This document shows, piece after piece, positions 1 through 8,270 of a DNA stretch of 64,000 nt; positions within the stretch are counted from its first letter, which is position 1; each line of letters opens with the position of its first letter. A program made the position numbers and the translations under genes. Source of the stretch: Caballeronia sordidicola (GTDB taxonomy: Bacteria > Pseudomonadota > Gammaproteobacteria > Burkholderiales > Burkholderiaceae); contig NZ_JNFG01000012.1 in the NCBI RefSeq assembly GCF_000729995.1, forward strand, positions 62,001 to 126,000, given 5' to 3'. The notes under the pieces were generated by a model that was not told the DNA's origin, searched no databases, and saw only the letters and a program-made list of their open reading frames with translations.

Positions 1-585
1 CCCACCTGCCTGATGCGCTGGATCCTGCCGAAGATCATGCGCTTCCAGGCGGAGTACCCTGAGATCCAGTTGCAACTCACGACCACCTGGCAGCACGACG
101 TCGATTTCCAGGTCGAGCCGTTCGACGCCGCGATCATTTATGGTTCGTCCCCGGGCGTGGACGTTCATTCGATTGCGCTTTTCGAGGAGCAACTGACGCC
201 GGTGTGCGCGCCTTCGTTGCTGGAGAAAAAATCGCTCGATAACGTGGCCGATCTTGCCCGGCATACACTGCTGCATCCAACGCGCGACCATCGCGACTGG
301 AAGATGTGGCTCGCCCATGCCGATGCGCCCGAGATCAATGCCGACCTTGGGCAGAGTTTCGAAACGCTCGACCTGGCCACGAATGCGGCGGCGCAAGGCT
401 TCGGCGTCGCGATCAGCGACTGCTCGCTCGTGAGCGAAGATGTTGCGTCGAAGCGCCTCACGAGACCGTTCGATATTGTGCTCACGACGGGCGCCCGCTA
501 TTACTTCGTCTACCCGAATTGCCTCGCGCACCAGCCCAAGGTGAACCTGTTTCGCGAGTGGCTCGGGGCGAATGGAGAGGGCTGA
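1..585 (+). CDS. LysR-type regulator, effector-binding domain (5' end outside window)
   Basis: The reading frame is open from the first base, so the N-terminal helix-turn-helix lies outside the window; about 194 residues remain. The visible part is a periplasmic-binding-protein-like effector domain of the GcvA-like LysR group. It opens with the typical run after the linker (LMRWILPKIMRFQAEYPEIQ), then has an FDAAIIYG strand and a C-terminal GFGVAIS segment. It presumably binds DNA as a tetramer and activates a neighbouring gene, but the target is not visible. The M24 gene downstream lies 188 bp away on the same strand, so it could be a target, but nothing in the sequence proves that. Confidence 0.85.
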   Translation, partial: PTCLMRWILPKIMRFQAEYPEIQLQLTTTWQHDVDFQVEPFDAAIIYGSSPGVDVHSIALFEEQLTPVCAPSLLEKKSLDNVADLARHTLLHPTRDHRDWKMWLAHADAPEINADLGQSFETLDLATNAAAQGFGVAISDCSLVSEDVASKRLTRPFDIVLTTGARYYFVYPNCLAHQPKVNLFREWLGANGEG

Positions 586-772
586 CGACTCGAGGTCTCA
601 GTGATCAGAGTGCGCAGGCCCGGTCAATCAGGACGCTAGCCGGCCCCGCGTAGAATATGACCAGGATGCCGCAAGGAATCATACCGTTCCCGTCCGCTTA
701 GAGGCACGAAAATGGACTTTCCTAGTGGTCATCGATATATTTAACCGAATATAACGAAGCTGGAGAGATTGG

Positions 773-1432
773 GTGAGCACTGACACGCAACAAGCAGTGG
801 GCGAAAAATTCGTCCTCGAATCGATGCACTACGCGCGCGACAAAACGTGGGAAGTCGTCGAACAGGTGGCGGTGCGGATTCAGCCCGGCATGCTCGAGTC
901 GGAAGCGGTGACCGAGTGCAAGCAAGTTCTGCAGGAACTCGGGATGGAGCGCATCTGGCATCCCATCCTGATCCGGTTCGGAGAAAACACCTTGCGCACG
1001 TTCAAGCAACGTTCCGAGGGAGATCCGCGCCTGAAAGACGACGACATTTTTTTTGTCGATCTCGGCGTCGTATGGAAAGGACATGAAGGCGATGCGGGCG
1101 CGACGTTCGTGGTCGGTGCAGACCCGGAGATGAAAGCGTGCGCGGAGGCGGCAAAGACCGTCTTCGATGAGGTCGAGCATCATTGGCGAACGACGGGAGC
1201 CGGCGGCGCGGCGTTGTACGACTTCGCGACGGGGCGTGCGTCAGCGCTTGGGTGGAAACTGAACCTCGACATCAAGGGGCATCGCGTGAGCGATTTCCCG
1301 CACGCGATATTCAAGGCAGGCAATCTCGGGAATTTCGAGCCGCATCCGGATGCCGGGCTCTGGATCCTGGAGATTCAGCTTGCTCATCCTACGAGGCCGT
1401 TCGGATCGTTCTACGAAGACCTGCTTGGCTGA
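773..1432 (+). CDS. M24-family metallopeptidase-like protein (Xaa-Pro aminopeptidase/creatinase fold)
   Basis: A 219-residue protein with the pita-bread fold of the M24 family. Candidate dinuclear metal ligands are visible in order: D96 (FFVDLG), D107 (GDAGATF), H170 or H177 ([11 protein letters not shown]), E200 (WILEIQL) and E215 near the end. The family includes methionine aminopeptidase, prolidase and creatinase. This protein is short and lacks the N-terminal creatinase domain, so it is a stand-alone catalytic module of unknown substrate. I chose the GTG at 773 because GGAGAG lies 7 bases upstream. It sits alone between a LysR gene and a broken LysR gene. The fold is well supported; the substrate is unknown. 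Confidence 0.82.
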   Translation: MSTDTQQAVGEKFVLESMHYARDKTWEVVEQVAVRIQPGMLESEAVTECKQVLQELGMERIWHPILIRFGENTLRTFKQRSEGDPRLKDDDIFFVDLGVVWKGHEGDAGATFVVGADPEMKACAEAAKTVFDEVEHHWRTTGAGGAALYDFATGRASALGWKLNLDIKGHRVSDFPHAIFKAGNLGNFEPHPDAGLWILEIQLAHPTRPFGSFYEDLLG

Positions 1433-1467
1433 GTCGTGTCGGCGAAGACAAGCTAACAAAGGACGCA

Positions 1468-1669
1468 ATGTTCATTCGGCACCTCGAGTACCTCGTCACG
1501 TTGGCGCGTGAAAAACATTTCGCGCGAGCGGCAGAGGCCTGTCACGTTTCCCAACCCGCGCTGTCGTCGGCCATCCGTAAGCTCGAGGCGGAACTGGGGC
1601 TGGTTATTGTCGAGCGGACGCGTCGCTTCGTAGGCTTTACGGAGGACGGAGGACGGTGAACGTGTGCTT
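1468..1669 (+). pseudogene. LysR-type regulator remnant (HTH domain only, frameshifted)
   Basis: The ATG at 1468 opens a clear LysR winged helix-turn-helix ([20 protein letters not shown], then [13 protein letters not shown]) but a stop comes at 1657-1659 after 63 codons. The LysR consensus at that point (FTxxGERVL) is restored if one copy of a 7-base tandem duplication at 1641-1654 is removed, giving TEDGERVL to about 1669. No effector domain follows in any frame, so the rest of the gene has been lost. The small product could still bind DNA, but it most likely represents a dead gene. Confidence 0.8.
1641..1654 (+). repeat. 7-bp tandem duplication (GGAGGAC x2) that breaks the LysR frame
   Basis: Two adjacent copies of GGAGGAC occupy 1641-1647 and 1648-1654. 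Deleting one copy restores the conserved LysR run FTEDGERVL. It looks like a replication-slippage insertion and is the first inactivating change in the gene that can be read from the sequence. Confidence 0.8.
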
Positions 1670-1800
1670 GGCTGTTGTTGGTTATTGCATTCCTGTTCAA
1701 TAACGTGGTGCGTGGTCGGCGATGGCCGGAGCGATGGTCATGACATCGCAGCCCGGAAGCGGCAACGCGTTGTCGCTTCCGGATAAGCGCAGATTCACCC

Positions 1801-2601
1801 CTATTGTTCGAACCCATTCCCCTGATTGCGCAATATGCGTATCGAGCTGTCGAGATGCGCACGGGCGCTTTCTGCATCGCCCAAGCGCATTTGTTCATAC
1901 GTGCGCTGTGCTACTTCGTGCGCCACGGGCTTGAGCGGCTGGTTGCTACTCATGGCCTTGAGCTGAACCTCTGCGGCGCGCTCCAGATAATAGAGATCGT
2001 CCCAAGCCTCCGCAATGCTGGCGCCCGCCACCATCACGCCGTGGTTCTTCAGGAACAGGATGTCGGCATCGCCCATGGCGTCGGCAATACGATCTCCCTC
2101 TGACTCATCCAGCGCCAGGCCGTTGTAGTTCTCATCGACGGCGGTGCGGCCATAGAACTTCAACGCCGTCTGCCCGAGCCACAAAAGCGGCGGCCCTTCG
2201 ATCAGGCACAGCGCCGTTGCATTCGGCATATGCGTGTGGAAAGCCGCTTTCACCCGCGGTTTCGATCGATGCAACCGCGCGTGGATATAAAACGCGGTGG
2301 CTTCCGGCTGACCAACGCCTGCGATGACATGCCCTTCGAAATCGCAAACGAGCAGGCGCGACGCAGTGATCTCGCTAAACGCATAACCGTATGGATTGAC
2401 GAGAAACAGATCGTCGTGTCCGGGCACGACTGCAGAGAAATGATTGCAAACCCCTTCCTCGTAACCCCGTTGCGCAGCAAGCTGAAAGCACGCGGCAAGT
2501 TCGATGCGCGCCTGCATGACGGCGTCGGAATCAAGCCCGGAATCGAGCCGCGAGATACGCGAGGGAGCAGCGGCGCTGCCGACTGAAAGCGAGTGAGCCA
2601 T
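1801..2601 (-). CDS. Class II aldolase/adducin family protein
   Basis: A 266-residue protein of the FucA/AraD/adducin fold, which uses a divalent metal held by three histidines to cleave or epimerise sugar phosphates and related hydroxy-acids. Motifs seen: CNHFSAVVPG for substrate binding, HTHMPNAT carrying two metal histidines, and FLKNHGVMV carrying the third. A long N-terminal leader of about 25 residues precedes the domain. It is the second gene of a two-gene minus-strand operon, 22 bp after an HAD hydrolase, with a divergent LysR regulator beyond. The pairing of an aldolase with a phosphatase/dehalogenase-like hydrolase suggests catabolism of one small carbon compound, which the sequence does not identify. 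Confidence 0.85.
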   Translation of the reverse strand: MAHSLSVGSAAAPSRISRLDSGLDSDAVMQARIELAACFQLAAQRGYEEGVCNHFSAVVPGHDDLFLVNPYGYAFSEITASRLLVCDFEGHVIAGVGQPEATAFYIHARLHRSKPRVKAAFHTHMPNATALCLIEGPPLLWLGQTALKFYGRTAVDENYNGLALDESEGDRIADAMGDADILFLKNHGVMVAGASIAEAWDDLYYLERAAEVQLKAMSSNQPLKPVAHEVAQRTYEQMRLGDAESARAHLDSSIRILRNQGNGFEQ

Positions 2602-2623
2602 GATGAGTGATTACCCTGAAAAT

Positions 2624-3337
2624 TTACCAGCCGAGTCTACTGAATAGCACAGGTACTTGATCGAGCGTTGCAAGCGTGGCGTCGGGTGTGTAATCCGGCA
2701 GCACCGTGCGGCCGGTACCACGATCGATCCACACGCAGCGAAAGCCGACCTCGTGCGCGGCCGCATGATCGAGGTGCGGACTGGCGCAGATATGAACCAC
2801 GTCGTCCTTCGTCACGCCAAGCGAGTCGAAAGCATAATCGAATATTTTCCTCGATGGTTTGTAAGCTCCGGCCTGCTGCGCCGTGACGACTCGATCGACC
2901 AACCCACCAAGTTGCGCAACATTGCCGGCGATGATCTCGTCATCCGTATTCGACACAATACACAGACGATACCCCGCCCCTTTAAGCCGCTCCAAAGCAC
3001 CGGTCACTTCGGGAAACGGCGGCATGGCGGAGATACTGTCCGTTAGCACGCGGGCGTCGTCTGCGTCGCTGTGCAAGCCTAGCTCATCGAGCGCGAGCCG
3101 TAATGCATCCGCGCTCACGCTGCGAAACGATCGATGCGGCGAGGTTTGCTCAAGCGCATGTTCATGCCGATCATAAATGCCGATGAACCGGGCCGGATCG
3201 ATCGCCTCTGTTTGCTTGGCGGACAAGATCTTGCGGACCGCGGCTTGCAAACCTTCATCCCACTGGATCAAGGTGCCGTAGCAATCGAAGGTAAGCCATT
3301 GCGGACGGCGGCTGTGTTCAAGCGCGTTAAGAGCCAT
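2624..3337 (-). CDS. HAD-superfamily hydrolase, haloacid dehalogenase type II-like
   Basis: A 237-residue protein with the layout of the type II haloacid dehalogenases: nucleophile D18 in FDCYGTL, S129-N130 in IVSNTDD, K160 in YKPSRKIF, and a C-terminal HICASPHLD motif. The spacing matches L-2-haloacid dehalogenase. In that family the last motif normally reads S-x-N-x-x-D; here it is S186-P-H188-L-D190, so the conserved Asn is replaced by His. The family splits C-halogen bonds of 2-haloalkanoates or acts as a phosphatase. The odd residue and the aldolase partner make a phosphatase or other ester-cleaving role as likely as true dehalogenation. It leads the operon with the class II aldolase and is divergent from the LysR gene at 3477. 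Confidence 0.82.
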   Translation of the reverse strand: MALNALEHSRRPQWLTFDCYGTLIQWDEGLQAAVRKILSAKQTEAIDPARFIGIYDRHEHALEQTSPHRSFRSVSADALRLALDELGLHSDADDARVLTDSISAMPPFPEVTGALERLKGAGYRLCIVSNTDDEIIAGNVAQLGGLVDRVVTAQQAGAYKPSRKIFDYAFDSLGVTKDDVVHICASPHLDHAAAHEVGFRCVWIDRGTGRTVLPDYTPDATLATLDQVPVLFSRLGW

Positions 3338-3476
3338 GATTTGTTTGCTTAGTTGAGTGAGTTAGTTGAGCGATGAAGTTGAATGCATGCCGCAAGCGTA
3401 AAAGTATTGATCGATATTTGGAAATTAAATTAAACTCTAAAGGTCAATCGAAATTCAAATAACGCGGCGGTGGCTT

Positions 3477-4316
3477 GTGCTAGATCTCGAGTTGTTGAAC
3501 ACGTTGGTTTGCGTGGTCGATGAAGGCAGCTTCACGCGCGCCGGTGAACGCGTCCACCGGACCCAGTCGACGGTGAGCCAGCAGATCCGCAAGCTGGAGG
3601 CAGCGGTTGGCCGCACGCTCTTGCTGCGCGATCGGACCGGCAATCAAGTGAGCGCTACCGAGCATGGAGAGCTGCTTGCGCACTATGCGCGGCGGCTGCT
3701 GGCGTTATCAACGGAGGCGCAGGATGCGTTGACCAGCGACGTGGCGCTCGAACCGGTGCGCATTGGCGTACCCGAGGATTTCGATGCGCGCCGCATGTCA
3801 GCCATGCTGTCGGGATTTGTGAAGATGAAACCCGGCGTACGGCTTGAAACGGTAAGCGGCATGAGTGTCGATCTCCAGCGTAAGCTTTCTGCAGGCGAGC
3901 TCGAGATTGCGTTGCTCAAGCGCGAACCGGGCAGCGGTGAGTGCCTGGCATCCTGGCCCGAATCCCTCGTCTGGGTAAAGGGTGAAGGCGTTGAGCTGAC
4001 GGATGAACCGGTCCCGCTGGCGTTGTTTCCGCAAGGGTGTGTGTACCGGCAACGCGCGATCCGTGGTCTCGACAAAGCGCGCCGGCGCTGGCGAGTAGCG
4101 TTCGGGAGTCATAGCCTGACCGGCATCCAGGCGGCTGTTTCATCGGGGCTTGGCGTGTCGGTCTTGCCTACGACCGCCGTGCTTCCTGAACATCGTATTT
4201 GTACGGGTCTACCCGACTTGCCGCCAACCGAGCTTGCGTTGGTAAGCACGGGCGGCGCGCTCAATGCGGTCCAGCAGGCGTTGATCGAATTCCTGCGTGC
4301 AGAGATCAAGGTTTAG
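3477..4316 (+). CDS. LysR-type transcriptional regulator of the HAD/aldolase operon
   Basis: A 279-residue LysR protein. The winged helix-turn-helix fills residues 1-60 (SFTRAGERVHRTQSTVSQQI), followed by a linker helix and an effector domain (VRIGVPEDFDARRM) that ends with a GLGVSVLP strand. The start is a GTG at 3477. The gene is divergent from the HAD gene across a 139-bp AT-rich spacer (3338-3476), the usual arrangement for a LysR regulator and its target. The effector is presumably a substrate or intermediate of that operon; this is inferred from position only. Confidence 0.9.
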   Translation: MLDLELLNTLVCVVDEGSFTRAGERVHRTQSTVSQQIRKLEAAVGRTLLLRDRTGNQVSATEHGELLAHYARRLLALSTEAQDALTSDVALEPVRIGVPEDFDARRMSAMLSGFVKMKPGVRLETVSGMSVDLQRKLSAGELEIALLKREPGSGECLASWPESLVWVKGEGVELTDEPVPLALFPQGCVYRQRAIRGLDKARRRWRVAFGSHSLTGIQAAVSSGLGVSVLPTTAVLPEHRICTGLPDLPPTELALVSTGGALNAVQQALIEFLRAEIKV

Positions 4317-4386
4317 CACTGTTTAGCGTGTCTTCGATTGGTGATATCGTTCGCAAAACAACTACCCCAATACCAAGAGAGCAACT

Positions 4387-5424
4387 ATGGAGACGCTTTC
4401 CGGCCACAGGCCGACGATCATCGACGTGGCGAAGCGCGCAGGCGTTTCCAAAAGCACTGCCGCGCGTGCGTTGGCGGGCGCACCAAACATTTCCGATTCA
4501 GCGCGGAAGCAGGTGCTGCTCGCGGCTGATGCGCTTGGCTATACCCGCAATGCGCTGGCAGTCAGCATGCGTTCGGGCCGCAGCGGCATGTTGGGACTTG
4601 TCTTACCCGATATTGCAAATCCTTTCTGGGGCGAAGTCGCGCGTGGCGCGCAGGATCGGGCTGCCGATGCAGACACGTCCATTCTGATTTTCTCGTCGAA
4701 CTGGTGCGCGCGAAAGGAGCTGATGCACTTGAACACGCTGATGCGCGCGCGCGTCGACGGCGCGATCCTCAATGCAGTGACGGATAGTCTCGGTGACCTC
4801 GATCGTTTCGGGCTGCCTTGCATTTTGATTGGATCGAGCGCGGAGCGGTTTCCTGACGCCTGTTCGGTCGGTTCCGACATCGAGCAGGGAGTGCGGCTCG
4901 GCATGGACTACCTGCTCTCCATGGGTCATGAACGTCCGGCGTTGATCCTCGGGCAGAAGGTACGGCTTGCTCATGCGCGCTTCCTGCGCGCGGTCCATGA
5001 ACATTGCGCCGAGCACGGCATTGACCCGGCTGCGTTATCGATTGAGGATGCGGACTACACGGCCGAAGGTGGCCGCCTCGCCATGCATCGCCTGCTTGCG
5101 CGCCGTCGTGGCCACCTGTGCGTCATGGCCGCCAACGACCTCATGGCGCTCGGGGCGATGAGCGCGGTGCGGGAGGCGGGCTTGCGATGCCCCGAAGACG
5201 TTTCCATTCTCGGCTTCGACGGTATTCAGGCGGGTGCATTCGCCTGGCCCGGGCTGACGACTATCGAGAAACCCGCCCGGCAGATTGGAGCGCAAGCGGT
5301 TGAGTGGTTGCTCGACGGCAACGCTGACGCGAACAGAGGCAAGCGGCTATATCTTCCGTGCACTCTGGTCGAACGAGGATCGCTCGCAAACCTTTGCGGT
5401 GCATCCGCGCGACGAATCGCGTAG
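4387..5424 (+). CDS. LacI-family transcriptional repressor
   Basis: A 345-residue LacI protein: N-terminal helix-turn-helix and hinge (TIIDVAKRAGVSKSTAARAL, then ALGYTRNALA), then a two-lobed sugar-binding core (GLVLPDIANPFWGEVARG, ILGFDGIQAGAF, TTIEKPARQIG). It stands first in a plus-strand cassette with a FucP-type permease, an ADP-ribosylglycohydrolase homologue and a ribokinase. It very probably represses that set through the two CG-centred operators at 5481-5513. By analogy with other LacI proteins the inducer should be the transported sugar or nucleoside-like compound or its phosphate, probably ribose-containing. Confidence 0.92.
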   Translation: METLSGHRPTIIDVAKRAGVSKSTAARALAGAPNISDSARKQVLLAADALGYTRNALAVSMRSGRSGMLGLVLPDIANPFWGEVARGAQDRAADADTSILIFSSNWCARKELMHLNTLMRARVDGAILNAVTDSLGDLDRFGLPCILIGSSAERFPDACSVGSDIEQGVRLGMDYLLSMGHERPALILGQKVRLAHARFLRAVHEHCAEHGIDPAALSIEDADYTAEGGRLAMHRLLARRRGHLCVMAANDLMALGAMSAVREAGLRCPEDVSILGFDGIQAGAFAWPGLTTIEKPARQIGAQAVEWLLDGNADANRGKRLYLPCTLVERGSLANLCGASARRIA

Positions 5425-5480
5425 ACAGGGGGCAGTAAAACACCTGAAAAGATTGCGGCGAATAATTTTTCAGCGTAGTT

Positions 5481-5494
5481 TGGGAACGTTCCCA
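5481..5494. promoter_or_regulatory. LacI-type operator O1 (perfect 14-bp palindrome)
   Basis: TGGGAACGTTCCCA is a perfect palindrome with the central CG step typical of LacI-family operators. It lies between the LacI gene and the permease start (5538), where bound repressor would block transcription of the permease and the genes behind it. Confidence 0.75.
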
Positions 5495-5499
5495 TAAAC

Positions 5500-5513
5500 A
5501 GGGGACGTTTTCA
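5500..5513. promoter_or_regulatory. Second, degenerate LacI-type operator O2
   Basis: AGGGGACGTTTTCA matches O1 at 10 of 14 positions and keeps the central CG. The two centres are 19 bp apart, close to two helical turns, so two repressor dimers could sit on the same face of the DNA. Confidence 0.5.
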
Positions 5514-5537
5514 AAAATACTGAAAGAAGATTGGATC

Positions 5538-6839
5538 ATGCTTACTACTCGACCGGTTGTCGAGGCGCCACGGGGGTTGTACCGGCGCCCGATGATAATC
5601 ATCGGCATGCTGTACTTCACGACCGGAGCGCTCAGCTGGCTTAACGGACCGCTGACGGTCTTCGTCAAACTGGCGTTTCGGCTCGACGACATACGGGCGC
5701 TTCTGATCACGGTTGTCTTCTATGTTCCGTATTTCATCCTGGCGCTGCCCTACGCGTTCTTACTGAAGCGGATCGGGATGAAACGAGGCATGGCCGCGGG
5801 CCTCGGCGTGATGTCGATCGGAGCGCTGGCGTTCAGTCAGTTCTCCGGGATGCACAGCTACCCCGGCATACTCGGCAGCCTGCTCGCGATCGGAGCGGGC
5901 CTGTCGCTGATGCAGACCGCCTACAACCCGTACATCAGCATCCTGGGACCTATTGATAGTGCTGCCCGGCGCGTGGCCGCCATGGGCATCTGCAATAAGA
6001 CTGGGGGCGTCCTGGCGCCGTTCGCATTCAGTGCATTGATCATGGGCGGCCTCGGGGAGTTCGTTAAGCGGGTTGAAGGCGCGCCAACGCCGATTATTGC
6101 CCAGGCACTCCTTCACGAATTTGCCTCGCGATTGTATTGGCCGTATCTCACGCTCGCGGCCGTCCTGGTTGTCATGGCCGTGTGCGTTGCACGCTCGTCG
6201 TTGCCGGACATCACGTGCTCGTCCGCCAACGCCACCACGCGTAGCGCAGAGCCTGCGTGGAGCCTCTTTTCATTTCCCCATCTTTGGCTCGGCGTCCTAT
6301 GCATTTTTGTGTATGTGGGCGCGGAGGTGCTGGCTGGAGGGGTAATCGGGCTTTACGGTCAAAGTCTGCATCTGCCGATCGACGAGGCCAAGCATTTCAC
6401 GTCCTACACGATATTCGCCATGCTTGTCGGTTACACGGTCGGTCGATCGCTGGTTCCCCGGGTTGTGTCACAACAGCGCTACCTGGTCATCTCGGCGCTT
6501 CTGGCTGCATTGCTCAGCGTTGCCAGCTATGTTTCCCACGGCTATGGCGCGATCGCGTGCATTGCAGCGCTCGGTTTCGCCCACGCCATGATGTGGCCGG
6601 CCGTCTTCCCGCTCGCCATCAAAGGGCTTGGCCGATTCACCGAAGCGGGCGCTGCGTTCCTGATCATGGGTATTGTTGGCGGCGCCGTGATGCCGCAACT
6701 CTTTGCACACCTGAAGAAAATATACGACTTCCAGCTGGTCTACATGGCGATAACCGTCTGCTGCTACGCGTACATCGTGTACTACGGCTTGCACGGTCAT
6801 GCAGTGGGCACGCGTGCGTCGATGATAAAAGTTCCCTAA
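5538..6839 (+). CDS. MFS permease of the FucP/GluP (FHS) family
   Basis: A 433-residue, roughly 12-helix transporter. The FHS signature is clear: TAYNPYISILGP followed by AMGICNKTGGVLAPF, as in the L-fucose and glucose/galactose proton symporters, and LPYAFLLKRIGMKRG between helices 2 and 3. It should import a sugar or sugar-like compound with protons across the inner membrane. It follows the LacI gene after 113 bp containing two operators, and precedes an ADP-ribosylglycohydrolase homologue and a ribokinase. That makes a ribosyl compound or nucleoside a better guess for the substrate than fucose. The family is certain; the substrate is inferred. Confidence 0.88.
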   Translation: MLTTRPVVEAPRGLYRRPMIIIGMLYFTTGALSWLNGPLTVFVKLAFRLDDIRALLITVVFYVPYFILALPYAFLLKRIGMKRGMAAGLGVMSIGALAFSQFSGMHSYPGILGSLLAIGAGLSLMQTAYNPYISILGPIDSAARRVAAMGICNKTGGVLAPFAFSALIMGGLGEFVKRVEGAPTPIIAQALLHEFASRLYWPYLTLAAVLVVMAVCVARSSLPDITCSSANATTRSAEPAWSLFSFPHLWLGVLCIFVYVGAEVLAGGVIGLYGQSLHLPIDEAKHFTSYTIFAMLVGYTVGRSLVPRVVSQQRYLVISALLAALLSVASYVSHGYGAIACIAALGFAHAMMWPAVFPLAIKGLGRFTEAGAAFLIMGIVGGAVMPQLFAHLKKIYDFQLVYMAITVCCYAYIVYYGLHGHAVGTRASMIKVP

Positions 6840-6910
6840 CTATCGCAGCGTGATGCACATAGAAGCGGTGCACGCAGCAGCGATGCAAACCAAGCATGAG
6901 GATATAACCT

Positions 6911-8098
6911 GTGAGTAGCAACCACCAGACATTGCAGGATCGCGTTCGAGGACTCCTGTATGGGATCGCCTACGGCGACGCCCTTGGGTCAACAGTCGAG
7001 CAGCTTTCTGCGCAGGAAATCCGGGAGCTTTATGGCCGGGTCAGCTCACTCGATACCGAGTCGCATCGAATGGCTTGGGGCGAAAACGATGGTAAGGGAT
7101 GCATACGCGGGAACGGCATTGTCACCGATGACACGCTCATGGTGCTTTGCCTGATGACGGTCTACAACGAAACGGGCCGGCACCTTGACGCGTGGGATAT
7201 GGCAAGCGGCATGGTGCGCCAGATTGCCTGGACGCCGAGATGGGTGCCTGAACTGCAGCGGGAAACAATGCTCATGGAGCGGCTGTTCCATCCGCAGAGG
7301 TGGATTTTTCAGCGTCATCAACTCACCTCCTGTGATCCGCGTCAGGGCGGAATAGGCAACATGGTCAATTGTGGCGCGGCGATGTATATCGCGCCGGTGG
7401 GGGTCGTGAATGCGGGAGATCCGCATGGTGCTTATGAAGAAGCGATCGCTTTTGCCAGCGGTCATCAGGAGAGCTATGGGCTGGAAGCAGCCGGGGTGTT
7501 CGCCAGTGCGATTGCCGCGGCTTTGATACCCGGAACAACGATCGAGCAGGTGATCGAGGCAGCCATCAGCGTGGCGAAGGACGGCACCCGGGCCGCCATT
7601 GCCGCGATCGCGGACGCCGCAATCCGTTTGCGTGGCGAGCGTTATGACAGGATCGTTGCGGAATTTCACTGGATTATCTCGCGCTTTTCGCCAATGGGCG
7701 ACGACGTGCAACTCACCGAGGGAAAGACCGCTGTTGCGATCGATGGCTATCGGCCGTCGCGGCGCCTCTCGATCGAGGAATTGCCCTTGGCGCTGGGATT
7801 CGCGTTGATCAATGACGGCGACTTCAATCGCACGATTGAAGACGGGATCAATTCGGGACGCGACACCGGCTCAATTGGCGTGATGGCAGGCGCGGTGCTG
7901 GGTGCCATGCACGGCGCCAAGGTGATCGACGCCGGAGTTTGCGACAAGCTCGACCAAACGAACCGGATGAATCTGCTAAACGCCGCAGATCATTTCACGC
8001 AGACGGTGCGAGCCATCCACGACGCGGATCGTGCCCGCGACGCGTGGAAGAGCCGCGTGCGCGACAAACTAGCGCTGGACGCGCAACTGGCGCGATAG
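6911..8098 (+). CDS. ADP-ribosylglycohydrolase (DraG/ARH) family protein
   Basis: A 395-residue all-helical protein of the DraG/ARH family, which hydrolyses N- or O-ribosyl bonds with two magnesium ions. The N-terminal metal motif is intact (IVTDDT, T72-D73-D74), and GLLYGIAYGDALG precedes it as in the family. The C-terminal metal motif, normally G-x-D-T-D-T/S-I, reads GRDTGSIG (residues 316-323), so the second Asp is Gly320. Start is GTG at 6911. It sits between a sugar-type permease and a ribokinase under LacI control. That suggests it frees ribose, or a ribosyl base, from an imported small molecule rather than from modified protein. This role is inference; the missing ligand may lower or redirect activity. 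Confidence 0.85.
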   Translation: MSSNHQTLQDRVRGLLYGIAYGDALGSTVEQLSAQEIRELYGRVSSLDTESHRMAWGENDGKGCIRGNGIVTDDTLMVLCLMTVYNETGRHLDAWDMASGMVRQIAWTPRWVPELQRETMLMERLFHPQRWIFQRHQLTSCDPRQGGIGNMVNCGAAMYIAPVGVVNAGDPHGAYEEAIAFASGHQESYGLEAAGVFASAIAAALIPGTTIEQVIEAAISVAKDGTRAAIAAIADAAIRLRGERYDRIVAEFHWIISRFSPMGDDVQLTEGKTAVAIDGYRPSRRLSIEELPLALGFALINDGDFNRTIEDGINSGRDTGSIGVMAGAVLGAMHGAKVIDAGVCDKLDQTNRMNLLNAADHFTQTVRAIHDADRARDAWKSRVRDKLALDAQLAR

Positions 8099-8270
8099 AT
8101 GTCTCGGCATCCCGCGGCGCGAGGGAGAAGGCGTTGCGCTGTGTAGTAGAAGGTTTTTGCCCAGCATCGTTGGCCTGGGTGCAGTTAGTTTTACTAAATT
8201 TAAATAAACTTGACACGCCTGGTCGTCGGGATAACGAAGTATGGGCTATTAATTTTGAGGGAGACTTGAC

